The position numbers were made by a program, and so were the translations under genes. Below are positions 1 to 9,473 of a stretch of DNA of 64,000 bases, one piece after another. Every line of letters starts with the position of its first letter. Position 1 is the first letter of the stretch. The notes below the pieces were generated by a model that saw nothing but the letters and a program-made list of their open reading frames with translations, made no database searches and had not been told where the DNA came from. The stretch spans positions 1,860,001 to 1,924,000 of the forward strand of contig NC_008009.1 in the NCBI RefSeq assembly GCF_000014005.1, in the 5' to 3' direction. Source of the DNA: Candidatus Koribacter versatilis Ellin345 (GTDB taxonomy: Bacteria > Acidobacteriota > Terriglobia > Terriglobales > Acidobacteriaceae).

Positions 1-2
1 TG

Positions 3-2183
3 GTGGCATTGGAGAAGGACCCGGAAGAAAAGGACCTGCTGGCCTCAATCTTCCGTGCGATCCACACCGTGAAGGGAACGAGCGGGGTGCTGGGTTTCCC
101 GAAGATCGAGTCGGTGGCCCACGTGGGGGAGAGCCTGTTGAGCCGGTTGCGTGACGGCAAGATGCGGCTCGATCCGCAAATCACAAGTGGATTGCTGGCG
201 ATGGGGGACGTACTGCGGGAACTCCTCGGAAACATTGATGCGTTGGGAGTCGAGGGCGATCGCAATGTAGAGCCGGTGGTGACGCGGCTGTCGGCCTTGC
301 TGGAGAGGACCGATTCCTCGAAGGCGGCAGACGCGGCGACCGCCGACACTGCGCCCGAGGCGCGGAAGAAGACGACAAAGCGCGTTGCAAAGAAGCGGTC
401 TAAGGCGGCCGTAGAACCGTTGAGCGTGGCGGAGGCGTCGCCCGCACCTGCGTCGACATTGGCGGCGGACGAAGCCGCGCAATCTGGCGCGAATTTGGAG
501 ACCAGTGAAGCGCGGGGCCCAGCGGTGTCGGCCAATAACATCCGCGTGGATGTTGGTCTGCTCGACAAGATGATGAACCTGGTCGGGGAACTGGTGCTGG
601 CGCGCAACCAGATCCTGCAATACACGGGAAGCCAGCAGGACAGCGGATTTGTCAGCGCCGCGCAGCGGCTGAACCTGATCACGACCGAGTTGCAAGAGAG
701 CGTGATGAAGACGCGGATGCAGCCAATTGGGAACATCTGGAACAAGCTGCCGCGGCTGGTGCGCGATTTGGCGTTGTCGTGCGGAAAACAAGTACGAGTG
801 GAGATGGACGGGGCCGAGACCGAGCTCGATAAAACGATTATCGAGGCGATCAAGGACCCATTGACGCACATCGTGCGCAACGCCGTGGATCACGGTCTCG
901 AGATGCCGGAGGAGCGTCGCTCGACGGGCAAAGAAGCAGAGGGAAGGCTGCTGCTGCGCGCGTATCACGAAGGCGGGCAGGTGAATATCGAGATTAGCGA
1001 CGACGGTAAGGGTGTTGATCTCGAGGCAGTCCGCGAAAAGGCGCGGCAGCGCGGACTGGTAAGTGCGGAACAAGCGGCACGGATGAGCGAGCGTGAGCTG
1101 CTCAATGTGCTATTCCTGCCGGGATTCTCAACCGCGAAACAGGTTACCAACATTTCCGGCCGCGGTGTCGGGATGGACGTGGTCAAGACGAACATCGAGA
1201 AGATTGGCGGCACGGTTGATCTGCAAAGCGTGGAGGGGAAGGGAACAGCGCTGAAGATCAAGATTCCGCTGACACTGGCCATCATTCCCGCGCTGATTGC
1301 CACGAGTGGTGGCGAGCGCTTCGCGATTCCGCAAGTGAGCCTGCTGGAACTGGTGAGGCTCGAAGGCGATGGAGTTGGAAAAGGGATTGAGTACATCCAC
1401 GGAGCGCCGGTATACCGCCTGAGAGGGAGTTTGCTGCCCCTGGTGTCCTTGAACGGCGTGCTCGGCCTCGACCGTAAGAAGCAACAGGAGATCGCGAACA
1501 TCGTGGTATTGCAGGCCGACGACCGGACCTTTGGGTTGATCGTGGACGAGATCAACGACACCGAAGAGATTGTCGTGAAACCCCTCAGTAATCTGCTGAA
1601 AGGCCTGCTCTGTTTTGCCGGGGCGACGATTATGGGAGACGGTACGGTAGCGTTGATCCTCGACGTGATGGGACTCGCACAACAGGCGAGCGTAGTGACG
1701 GAGTTGCGTGACCGTGCGGTGAAACAGATGCACGCCCGCAACGAAGACGGCCGGATGGAGTCGGAGGCATGGCTGTTGACTCGGGTGGGCGAGGAAGGCC
1801 GCATCGCTGTGCCGCTCTCGAACGTCAATCGGCTCGAAGAGTTCAAGCTTTCGAGCGTGGAGCACTCCGGGGGACTCGAGGTGGTGCAATACCGCGGACA
1901 GATCATGCCGCTGGTACGGTTGTCGCAACTTCTCAACCTTCCGGGAACGGACGCCGGCGAAGTATTGCCGGTCATTGTCACTTCACAACAGGGCCGGAGC
2001 CTTGGATTGGTCGTGGACAAAATTGAGGATGTGACCGAACAACAGATCGCAGTGAACCGTTCCAACGATCGGATGTACTTGCAAGGCTCCGCGGTGCTGC
2101 AACAACGCGTCACCGACTTGCTCGATGTGCATGCGGTGATGGCGTCTGTGTGCACTGAATTCAAGGAGGTCGTGAATGCCTGA
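3..2183 (+). CDS. cheA: Chemotaxis histidine kinase CheA (5' truncated)
   Basis: Autophosphorylating kinase of the chemoreceptor array; it passes phosphate to CheY and CheB. The visible 726 residues start inside the HPt domain. The phospho-acceptor is His21 in AIHTVKGTSG, so about 25 N-terminal residues lie outside the window and the GTG at 3 is not the true start. An Ala/Lys-rich linker (about 105-175) is followed by the dimerisation helices (about 178-245), the GHKL ATPase domain (N box HIVRNAVDHG near 289, DDGKG, then GRGVGMD near 386) and two CheW-like domains in tandem (about 430-565 and 590-720). Most CheA proteins carry only one CheW-like domain. The gene overlaps cheW by 8 bp and heads a seven-gene chemotaxis operon. 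The assignment is certain; only the second CheW domain is unusual. Confidence 0.97.
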   Translation: MALEKDPEEKDLLASIFRAIHTVKGTSGVLGFPKIESVAHVGESLLSRLRDGKMRLDPQITSGLLAMGDVLRELLGNIDALGVEGDRNVEPVVTRLSALLERTDSSKAADAATADTAPEARKKTTKRVAKKRSKAAVEPLSVAEASPAPASTLAADEAAQSGANLETSEARGPAVSANNIRVDVGLLDKMMNLVGELVLARNQILQYTGSQQDSGFVSAAQRLNLITTELQESVMKTRMQPIGNIWNKLPRLVRDLALSCGKQVRVEMDGAETELDKTIIEAIKDPLTHIVRNAVDHGLEMPEERRSTGKEAEGRLLLRAYHEGGQVNIEISDDGKGVDLEAVREKARQRGLVSAEQAARMSERELLNVLFLPGFSTAKQVTNISGRGVGMDVVKTNIEKIGGTVDLQSVEGKGTALKIKIPLTLAIIPALIATSGGERFAIPQVSLLELVRLEGDGVGKGIEYIHGAPVYRLRGSLLPLVSLNGVLGLDRKKQQEIANIVVLQADDRTFGLIVDEINDTEEIVVKPLSNLLKGLLCFAGATIMGDGTVALILDVMGLAQQASVVTELRDRAVKQMHARNEDGRMESEAWLLTRVGEEGRIAVPLSNVNRLEEFKLSSVEHSGGLEVVQYRGQIMPLVRLSQLLNLPGTDAGEVLPVIVTSQQGRSLGLVVDKIEDVTEQQIAVNRSNDRMYLQGSAVLQQRVTDLLDVHAVMASVCTEFKEVVNA

Positions 2184-2634
2184 AGAACCGGGGATGGCAC
2201 AGCAGTTCTGTACTTTCTATCTCGACAAGCTTTTCTTTGGAGTGGAAGTGGAGAAGGTGCAAGAAGTGATTCGTTACCACGCGATGACCAGGGTTCCTCG
2301 AGCGCCAGAGGTGGTCGGCGGGCTGATCAACCTGCGCGGGCAGATCGTTACTGCCATCGATTTGCGCAAGCGCCTGGAGATGGCGGAACGGGCGGCCGAC
2401 CGGCAGCCGATGAATGTGGTGGTGCGCACCGATGACGGTGCTGTCAGCCTTCTGGTCGATGAGATTGGGGACGTGGTGGAAGTAGAGCCAAGCTCGTTCG
2501 AGCTTCCGCCTGAAACCCTGGCAGGAGAAACGCGAAAACTCATCAGCGGAGTTTACAAGCTTGACGGCCGATTGCTGCATGCCGTGGACCTGGGCGCGGT
2601 GTTGCAGATCGCCGAGGCGCGCAAGGTCAACTGA
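2176..2634 (+). CDS. cheW: Chemotaxis coupling protein CheW
   Basis: A 152-residue single-domain CheW adaptor that couples receptor tips to the kinase. The sequence shows the family pattern: FCTFYLDKLFFGVEVEKVQEV at the N-terminus, then VVGGLINLRGQIVTAIDLR, LLVDEIGDVVEV and LDGRLLHAVDL. It fills almost exactly the usual family length. The ATG at 2176 lies inside the end of cheA, preceded by the AAGGAGG-like sequence in ttcaaggaggtcgtg, which fixes the start and implies translational coupling. The receptor gene follows after 42 bp. Confidence 0.96.
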   Translation: MPEEPGMAQQFCTFYLDKLFFGVEVEKVQEVIRYHAMTRVPRAPEVVGGLINLRGQIVTAIDLRKRLEMAERAADRQPMNVVVRTDDGAVSLLVDEIGDVVEVEPSSFELPPETLAGETRKLISGVYKLDGRLLHAVDLGAVLQIAEARKVN

Positions 2635-2676
2635 GCTGCCTAAATTAAGACATCGAGCGGCCCTAAGCGAAAGGGG

Positions 2677-5259
2677 ATGGACATGCGGTGGTTCAACGAT
2701 CTGACAGTGGCAAAGAAACTGATGTGGAGCTTTTCCTTGATGGCTTTGCTCGCCGGTGTGGTGGGAGGGGTGAGTGTGTGGCAGTTGACGCAGAGTGAGC
2801 GCGCCCTTTCGCACATGCACAACAACGATATCAAGTCCATCATCCTGCTCGGAAAGGTCATCCAGAATAATTACATCAATCAGTTGCGGCTGCGCGACTT
2901 GGCGAAAACGACAGATCGCACGACCGATGCCACCCTTCGCCAAGCCATCGCCGAAACAGCAAAGGCGAACAGCGTCCTTCTCGAGGAATACTCGCGCACT
3001 GAGATGGAGGAAGATGAACGCGGCGCCTATGAGGATTACAAGCAATCGCGCCTGAATTTTCACGAGACCCGAAGTGCCTTCCTTGCTGCGAAGGAACGTG
3101 GGGACAACTCAGAAACAGAGAGACTGCTGCAAAAAGCCGATGAACAACAAGGCTACATGACCGGCAAGCTGGGCGCGATCATTGAGTCGAACAACGATTC
3201 GGTGACTCGCGTCAGTACGGCGAACACCGCCAACCTCAAGAGCGCCAGGGTCGAAATCGGAATCCTGCTGCTGATTGCGGTCGCCGCGGCGTTGATGATG
3301 GGGCGAATGATCGGAGCGCGTATAGCGCTCGCTTTGTCACAAGTTGCCGCGGCTGCGCAGCGACTGGCGGTGGGAGATGTTGATGTACGTGTGGACATAA
3401 AGACGAACGACGAGCCCGGACTTGTAGCTCGCGCCTTCGGCGAAATGGTGAGCGTGATACGCGAGCGGGCAGCGCAAGCCGAGCAAATTGCGCGCGGCAA
3501 CATCGAAATCGAAGTCAAAAGCCTGAGCGAAAAAGACAAGCTGGGCAATAGTTACCAGGCCATGTTGGCTTCCCTACGGACCTTGGTGCGGGAATCGCAG
3601 AAAGTGGCTGCCGCTACGAAAGATGGCCAGCTGGATGTCCGGGCAGAGTTAGGCGACACCCAGGGCGCGTATCGCGCGCTCTTGACGGCGCAGAATGAAG
3701 GTCTCGAGGTGGTCGCGATGCCGCTTAAACGCTCGATCGAACACTTGGTGAAATTGAGCAAAGGCGAGAACGGAACCCAGTTGAATCGACCTGATTATCG
3801 AGGTAGCTACGTTGAGCTAGTGGCTGGGTTCAATGGGGTGTTTGCTGCGATCGATCGGCTCTCTCAGGATACCAATACCCTTGTGAGCGCAGCGCTCGAT
3901 GGCAAGTTCGACGTTCGTGCCGACGCTTCGCGTCATGCCGGGATCTATCGCGAGGTTGTGGAAGGCGTCAACCGTACTCTCGACGCGATGATCAAGCCGG
4001 TGCAAGAAGGCAACCGCATTCTCTTCAAGATGAGCGTGGGGAACTTGAGCGAGCGGGTTGCAATCGAGTGCCGCGGCGATCACGAGCGAATGAAACAGGC
4101 GGTGAACGGCTTGCATGACGGCCTCTCGGGCCTGATGAAGGTCGCCACTGCATTGGCAAATGGCGAGATGTCGGTTGATGTGAAGGCGCGTTCGGCAGAG
4201 GACGAAGTGTCTTTACCGTTCGTGCACATGAAGGAGAACATCCTCGCGCTGCAACAAGAGATGAATGGCATCATCCAGGCAGCGGATCGTGGGGACCTAA
4301 CCTATCGTGCCGATGAGGCTGCGCTGCACGGAGCGTATGCCGAGCTGCTGGCGGGGATGAATCGCGTGCTCGAGATCGTGCGCTCTACGATGCTGCAGAT
4401 CTCAAAGATCGCCGCGCCACTCAAGCAGTCGTCGGACGAGTTGAGCCGCATCAGTCGCGAGATGGAGGCGACGTCGGAACAGACATCTGCGCAAGCGAAC
4501 ATGGCCTCCGCCGGATCCGAACAAGTGAGCAAGAACGTTCAGACAGTAGCCACGGGTGCCGATGAAATGGGTGCCAGCATTCGCGAGATCGCGAAGAGCA
4601 CTGGGGAGGCCAGCAAAGTTGCGACGGCTGCAGTACAGACTGCCGACCACACCAACGCGACCATCGCCAAGTTAGGCCAGAGCAGCGCTGAGATTGGCGA
4701 GGTCATCAAGGTGATTACGTCGATAGCGCAACAGACGAACTTGTTGGCATTGAATGCCACGATCGAAGCAGCCCGTGCGGGAGACGCAGGGAAGGGCTTC
4801 GCGGTGGTGGCCAACGAAGTAAAAGAACTGGCGAAAGAGACCGCCAAGGCGACCGAAGACATCAGCCAAAAAATAGTCGCAATCCAGGGCGACACCAAAG
4901 GTGCAGTCGGTGCGATCGGAGAAATTGGCGCGGTGATCGGGCAGATCAACGACATCCAGCACGGCATTGCCAGCGCGGTGGAAGAGCAAAGTGCCACGAC
5001 TTCGGAGATCAGCCGCAACCTTGCGGAGGCGGCGCGTGGCGCAGTGGACATCACCGCGAATGTCACTGCGGTGGCGAGCGCGGCGCGTGCTGCAACCCAG
5101 GGAGCGACCGAGACTGGCAAGTCCGCACAAGCACTGCAGAAGATGGCGGTGGACCTGGATGCCATGATCGCGCGTTTCAAATTGTCGGACGACGACGTCG
5201 CGAGCGATCGCAGATTCAACCTAACCAGGCAGTCGAGCGAGTACGCAGGGGTCATGTAA
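2677..5259 (+). CDS. Methyl-accepting chemotaxis protein with a poly-HAMP region
   Basis: Transmembrane chemoreceptor of 860 residues. TM1 lies at about 16-35 and a helical periplasmic four-helix-bundle-type sensor of about 150 residues follows. TM2 lies at about 192-215. A long cytoplasmic stretch (about 215-580) then holds a series of HAMP-like units, recognisable from recurring [40 protein letters not shown] and GDLTYRAD segments. The MCP signalling hairpin has its conserved tip [18 protein letters not shown] near 685. The C-terminus ends in SSEYAGVM, with no NWETF-type CheR tether. A second ATG at 2683 could be the start instead. It overlaps cheY as TAATG. The ligand is unknown; the small periplasmic part may sense through partner proteins. 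Confidence 0.93.
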   Translation: MDMRWFNDLTVAKKLMWSFSLMALLAGVVGGVSVWQLTQSERALSHMHNNDIKSIILLGKVIQNNYINQLRLRDLAKTTDRTTDATLRQAIAETAKANSVLLEEYSRTEMEEDERGAYEDYKQSRLNFHETRSAFLAAKERGDNSETERLLQKADEQQGYMTGKLGAIIESNNDSVTRVSTANTANLKSARVEIGILLLIAVAAALMMGRMIGARIALALSQVAAAAQRLAVGDVDVRVDIKTNDEPGLVARAFGEMVSVIRERAAQAEQIARGNIEIEVKSLSEKDKLGNSYQAMLASLRTLVRESQKVAAATKDGQLDVRAELGDTQGAYRALLTAQNEGLEVVAMPLKRSIEHLVKLSKGENGTQLNRPDYRGSYVELVAGFNGVFAAIDRLSQDTNTLVSAALDGKFDVRADASRHAGIYREVVEGVNRTLDAMIKPVQEGNRILFKMSVGNLSERVAIECRGDHERMKQAVNGLHDGLSGLMKVATALANGEMSVDVKARSAEDEVSLPFVHMKENILALQQEMNGIIQAADRGDLTYRADEAALHGAYAELLAGMNRVLEIVRSTMLQISKIAAPLKQSSDELSRISREMEATSEQTSAQANMASAGSEQVSKNVQTVATGADEMGASIREIAKSTGEASKVATAAVQTADHTNATIAKLGQSSAEIGEVIKVITSIAQQTNLLALNATIEAARAGDAGKGFAVVANEVKELAKETAKATEDISQKIVAIQGDTKGAVGAIGEIGAVIGQINDIQHGIASAVEEQSATTSEISRNLAEAARGAVDITANVTAVASAARAATQGATETGKSAQALQKMAVDLDAMIARFKLSDDDVASDRRFNLTRQSSEYAGVM

Positions 5260-5633
5260 TGCACGCACTGATCGTGGATGATTCATCGGCGATGAGGGCA
5301 TTTCTGAGGCTGGCCCTGAAGGGTGCCGGGTTCAGCACCGCCGAGGCACGCAATGGGAGAGAAGGGCTGCAGTCGTTAGAGCGCAGCAATCCGGACATCG
5401 TTCTGCTCGACTGGAACATGCCGGAAATGGACGGTTTCAGCATGCTCCGCGCCATGCGCGCCGACGCTCGCTGGAAGGACGTGAAGGTGATGATGGTGAC
5501 CACAGAGACCGAGATGGCAGAGATGGCGCGTGCTCTCGGCGCGGGAGCGGACGAATACGTAATGAAACCGTTCACGCGAGAAGTGATTCTTGAAAAGCTG
5601 GAAATTCTCGGCATGATGCCGCAGGCGCTATGA
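5259..5633 (+). CDS. cheY: CheY-like single-domain response regulator
   Basis: A 124-residue receiver domain with no output domain. The acidic pair Asp7-Asp8 (IVDDSSAMR), the phospho-acceptor Asp51 in [11 protein letters not shown], the Thr/Ser switch in MVTTETE and Lys in VMKPF are all present. It probably carries the phospho-signal from CheA to the motor or to another effector. The ATG overlaps the stop of the receptor gene (TAATG) and its own stop overlaps the cheB start (ATGA), so it sits firmly inside the operon. Confidence 0.95.
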
Positions 5634-6697
5634 ACCGTACACGCGTTTTGATCGTGGATGATTCGGTTGTGATCCGCTCTCTGTTGCGGCAAATCCTGGC
5701 ACAGGAAGCCGACCTTGAAGTCGCTGGTGTCGCGGCGAACGGGCACATCGCGCTGCGGATGCTGGACCAGTTGGCGCCCGACGTCGTAACTCTCGACATC
5801 GAGATGCCGGAAATGAATGGCCTGGAGACGTTGCGCGAGCTTCGCCGTACGCGGCCGCGGCTTCCGGTGATCATGTTCAGCACGCTCACCGAGCGTGGCG
5901 CGGTTGCGACGCTGGAAGCGTTCTCGCTGGGGGCATCCGACTATGTGACGAAGCCGTCCAACTCGCGACCAGGTGGCCAGGGGGTCGAGGCGATCCGCGC
6001 GCAACTGGTTCCGAAGATCCGGGCGTTGTGCCGCAAGGAGCGCCCAGCACTTCCCCCGCTGCCGCAAAAGTTCAATCGGGACACCTCCTTTCCAGGCGTA
6101 CCGATCACCGCCGTGGCGATTGGTACTTCGACGGGTGGACCGAATGCGTTGTCGCAAGTTCTGCCGCGCTTGCCGAAGGGTTTTCCGGTGCCGGTCTTCG
6201 TGGTGCAGCATATGCCTCCGATGTTCACGCGCTTCCTCGCAGAACGATTGAATCGAGAGTGCGCGATTCCGGTGCGCGAAGTCGAAGAGCAGGAAGTCGT
6301 GCAGCCCGGGACGATCCGCGTAGCCGCGGGAGATCACCACATGACAGTGGAACGGATGGGGCTCGGGTTCCAACTGCGACGCTCGCAGGGGCCTCCGGAG
6401 AACTCGTGCCGTCCCGCGGTGGATGTTCTTTTTCGTTCGGTAGCGCGGGCCTACGGAGCGGGCGTGCTCGCGGTGGTGATGACTGGCATGGGACAGGATG
6501 GCTTTCGTGGGGCGCAGACGATTCGAGAAGCCGGCGGTACGGTCATCGCTCAGGACGAAGCCACATCCGTGGTGTGGGGCATGCCTGGCTATGTCGCGAA
6601 TGCCGGGCTCGCGGAACGGGTGCTGCCGGTGACGGAAATTGGAAACGAGATAGTTCGCAGGGTAAGTCTGGGGGCGGCAATGCGCCGCGGAGCTTGA
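5630..6697 (+). CDS. cheB: Chemotaxis protein-glutamate methylesterase CheB
   Basis: Response-regulator-controlled esterase that removes methyl groups from (and deamidates) chemoreceptors for adaptation. The 355 residues comprise a receiver domain (Asp10-Asp11 and phospho-acceptor Asp56 in [10 protein letters not shown]) and a C-terminal methylesterase domain. The catalytic triad is visible: Ser167 in GTSTGGPNA, His194 in VVQHMPP and Asp290 in MTGMGQDG. Length and domain order are standard. The ATG overlaps the cheY stop (ATGA). cheR follows after 3 bp, so the methylation pair is co-transcribed. Confidence 0.97.
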
Positions 6698-6700
6698 GGC

Positions 6701-7522
6701 ATGGCGATCTCATTGAATGAATTTGACTATCTGCGGGAACTGGTGTTGACGCACTCGGCGATTGCCATCGAGAGCGGAAAAGAGTATCTCGCGGAGTCGC
6801 GCCTGGCCCAATTGGCATATGTCGAAGGCCAGACCTCTGTGAACGCATTGCTGACGAACATGCGCGGCAAGCCGTTCGGCACATTGCATCGCAAGGTGCT
6901 CGACGCGATGACCAACAACGAGACCTGGTTCTTTCGCGACCTGCATCCGTTCGAGATGATCAAGCGGAAGGTACTGCCGGAGTTGATCGTCAGCCGGGGA
7001 ACCTTACGCCGATTGAATATCTGGAGCGCGGCGTCGTCGAGCGGGCAGGAAGCCTATAGTCTCGCGATGATGATTGAGGATGAGTTTCCGGAGCTGCGAT
7101 CGTGGACCGTCCGGATACTGGGAACCGATATCTCGTCGGCGATTCTGAACCGCGCGCGCGGCGGTCGTTACACACAGATGGAAGTGAACCGGGGATTGCC
7201 GGCACCGCTGTTAACGCGACACTTTCGGCGCGAAGGGCTGGAGTGGGTGATCAAGGACAGCATTCGCAGCCGGGTAAGTTTCGAGGCGATCAACCTATCG
7301 AATCCGTGGCAGGCGATGGCGACGATGGACATCATCATGCTTCGCAATGTGCTCATCTATTTCGAAGTGCCAATGAAGAAGCAAATTCTAGCCCGTGCTC
7401 GAAACGTGCTTCATCCGGATGGGTACCTTTTCCTGGGCAGTGCGGAGAGCATGATGGGGCTCGACGACGGCTTCGAGCGGGTGGAGTATGGCAAAGCCTC
7501 TTGCTATCGGTTGAGGAGATGA
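6701..7522 (+). CDS. cheR: Chemotaxis protein methyltransferase CheR
   Basis: S-adenosylmethionine-dependent methyltransferase acting on receptor glutamates, the partner of CheB. The 273 residues contain the N-terminal helical CheR domain and the family signature TNNETWFFRD. The SAM-binding loop reads WSAASSSGQEAYSLAM and is followed by LGTDIS and LRNVLIYF. No C-terminal TPR extension is seen, so this is the short CheR type. Because the receptor lacks a C-terminal pentapeptide tether, CheR probably docks directly on the receptor. The stop overlaps the next start (ATGA at 7519). Confidence 0.96.
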   Translation: MAISLNEFDYLRELVLTHSAIAIESGKEYLAESRLAQLAYVEGQTSVNALLTNMRGKPFGTLHRKVLDAMTNNETWFFRDLHPFEMIKRKVLPELIVSRGTLRRLNIWSAASSSGQEAYSLAMMIEDEFPELRSWTVRILGTDISSAILNRARGGRYTQMEVNRGLPAPLLTRHFRREGLEWVIKDSIRSRVSFEAINLSNPWQAMATMDIIMLRNVLIYFEVPMKKQILARARNVLHPDGYLFLGSAESMMGLDDGFERVEYGKASCYRLRR

Positions 7523-8019
7523 TCGTGGCGATCCGACAGGAAGACTTAATTGCAATGAACGAACAAATGTGGGCGGCGATGCTTGGCATTCCCTTGGCCA
7601 GCACCGAATTCGGCGGCGCGGTGATCCATGGACAAGGTTACATCGGCGCATGTGTGCAACTGGTGGGAGCGTGGGAAGGCGCCGTGCGATTGGATTGCAG
7701 CACGGGCCTGGCGCAACTCGCGGCACGACGTTTTCTCGCGAAGACGCCGGAGGATTTGACCATCGACGATTTGCGAGACACCGTGGGGGAGCTTACCAAC
7801 ATGGTGGCGGGAAGCGTGAAGGCATTAGTGGCGCAGCCCACCCACGTCTCACTGCCGTCGGTAGCGGATGGGGCGGACTACGATCTTACGGTGCGCGGTG
7901 GAAGAGTGCTGTTGCAGTGCCCGTTCGAATGGGAGGGCAACTCCATGCTGGTTAGCCTTCTCGAACGCGATCCTGAAGCAGACCCGTTGCGAAACTGCAC
8001 GCCGTTCCGTGTTCAGTGA
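7519..8019 (+). CDS. CheX/CheC-like chemotaxis phosphatase
   Basis: A 166-residue protein at the end of the chemotaxis operon. It carries the CheC/CheX/FliY phosphatase helix pattern Asp-x3-Glu-x2-Asn, seen here in DTVGELTNMV. In CheX the Glu and Asn of this motif attack CheY-phosphate. Only one such helix is present, as in CheX. The start is chosen at ATG 7519 because it overlaps the cheR stop (ATGA) and follows TTGAGGAG; the longer upstream frame only shadows cheR. The proposed role is dephosphorylation of the CheY encoded four genes upstream. The exact subfamily (CheX or a CheX-like single domain) is not settled from sequence alone. Confidence 0.82.
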   Translation: MIVAIRQEDLIAMNEQMWAAMLGIPLASTEFGGAVIHGQGYIGACVQLVGAWEGAVRLDCSTGLAQLAARRFLAKTPEDLTIDDLRDTVGELTNMVAGSVKALVAQPTHVSLPSVADGADYDLTVRGGRVLLQCPFEWEGNSMLVSLLERDPEADPLRNCTPFRVQ

Positions 8020-8020
8020 G

Positions 8021-9466
8021 CTACGCGCCGAGGTTCATCACGAGTAACTTCGGCTCGGTCATTTCCTCAATCGTATAGCGCACGCCTTCGCGTCCGAGAC
8101 CTGAATCTTTGATCCCGCCGTAGGGCATGTGGTCAATGCGGAAGGTCGGTACGTCGCCTGCCACAACCCCGCCAACATCGAGCCCGTTAAAGGCCGTGAA
8201 GATGCGCTGCGCATCGCGAGTCAAAATGCCTGCTTGCAGACCGAATGGCGAATTGTTGACTTGCCTCAGGGCTTCGTTGAAGTCGTCGTATGCTTCCACG
8301 GTGACCACGGGGGCGAAGATTTCGCGGCAATTGACCAGCATCTCCGGGCGCGTATTCGTCAGCACGGTGGGCTCGAGCAAGCTGCCTTTGCGGGTCCCAC
8401 CGCAGAGCAAGGTCGCGCCCTGAGCCACCGCTTCCTTCACCCATGATTCCGCACGCAAGGCGTCCGATTCGCGAATGAGTGGCCCGACGTCGGTCGCCTC
8501 ATCGAGAGGGTCTCCGGTCTTTAGTTTTCCGGCTGCGTTTACGAGCATTTGGCGGAACTCGCTATAGACGCTCTTTTCCACCAGGATCCGCTGAACGGAA
8601 ATGCAGCTTTGACCGGCGTAACCGAATGCGCCGTGCGCGCATCGCTCGGCAGCGAACCTGAGATCAGCGTCGGAATGGATAATGATGGCGGCATTTCCGC
8701 CGAGTTCGAGGAGCACCCGCTTTTTGCCGGCTTTGCTCTTCAGGTCCCAACCAATGGAGCTGCCAGTGAACGTGAGTAGCTTGATGCGTTCGTCGGTGAC
8801 GAGCAGGCTTGCGTCTTCGTTCGACAGCGGCATGACGGTGAGTGCGCCTGCCGGCCAGCCTGATTCGTGAATCACGCGCGCGAGCTTCAGAGCGGTGATC
8901 GGCGTCTGCGGTGCGGGCTTTAGGATGACTGGGCACCCTGCGGCAATTGCAGGCGCGAGCTTGTGCGCCACGAGGTTCAGCGGGAAATTGAACGGCGTGA
9001 TCGCAAAGATCGGGCCGATAGGGAAGCGCCGCACAATTCCCCATCGCCCTTTTGTCGCCTCAATCGTATCGAGGTGAAGGTACTCTCCCTCGATGCGCGT
9101 GCTTTCTTCTGCCGCAACCTTGAATGTGTAAATCGCACGTTCGACTTCCTGCCGAGCCGTCTTGATTGGCTTGCCGGCTTCGAGTGCAATCGTGTGCGCA
9201 AAGTCTTCGCGCTGTTCGGAAAGCTTTTGGGAGATCGCACTCAGGATTCGTTCGCGCTCGTAGCTGCCCAGCTTTCGGGTGATCTGGAACGCCTCAACAC
9301 TTGCGCGGATGGCCGCTTCCACGTGAGCGGAAGAACCGTAGAAGACCTGGCCGATAACTTTGTGGTCAAAAGGCGAGTGGATCTCGACGGGACTACCGTC
9401 GGAGATCCACTCGCCGTTGAGCAGGAACGGATACGATGCCGCCGGGGCCGCGACGATCTCGCTCAT
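8021..9466 (-). CDS. NAD(P)-dependent aldehyde dehydrogenase (semialdehyde-type)
   Basis: ALDH-superfamily enzyme of about 481 residues that oxidises an aldehyde to a carboxylate. The oxyanion Asn region is ITPFNFPLN, the nucleotide-binding motif is FTGSSIGWDL, the general base is in LELGGNAAII and the catalytic Cys lies in GYAGQSCISVQR. The ATG at 9466 is preferred over one eight codons earlier because it sits 7 bp after the upstream aminotransferase stop. It is the last gene of the minus-strand catabolic operon and converges on the chemotaxis operon with a 1-bp gap. In context it is a candidate for succinate-semialdehyde or a related omega-semialdehyde; the substrate is inferred. Confidence 0.88.
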   Translation of the reverse strand: MSEIVAAPAASYPFLLNGEWISDGSPVEIHSPFDHKVIGQVFYGSSAHVEAAIRASVEAFQITRKLGSYERERILSAISQKLSEQREDFAHTIALEAGKPIKTARQEVERAIYTFKVAAEESTRIEGEYLHLDTIEATKGRWGIVRRFPIGPIFAITPFNFPLNLVAHKLAPAIAAGCPVILKPAPQTPITALKLARVIHESGWPAGALTVMPLSNEDASLLVTDERIKLLTFTGSSIGWDLKSKAGKKRVLLELGGNAAIIIHSDADLRFAAERCAHGAFGYAGQSCISVQRILVEKSVYSEFRQMLVNAAGKLKTGDPLDEATDVGPLIRESDALRAESWVKEAVAQGATLLCGGTRKGSLLEPTVLTNTRPEMLVNCREIFAPVVTVEAYDDFNEALRQVNNSPFGLQAGILTRDAQRIFTAFNGLDVGGVVAGDVPTFRIDHMPYGGIKDSGLGREGVRYTIEEMTEPKLLVMNLGA

Positions 9467-9473
9467 GCTGCGG

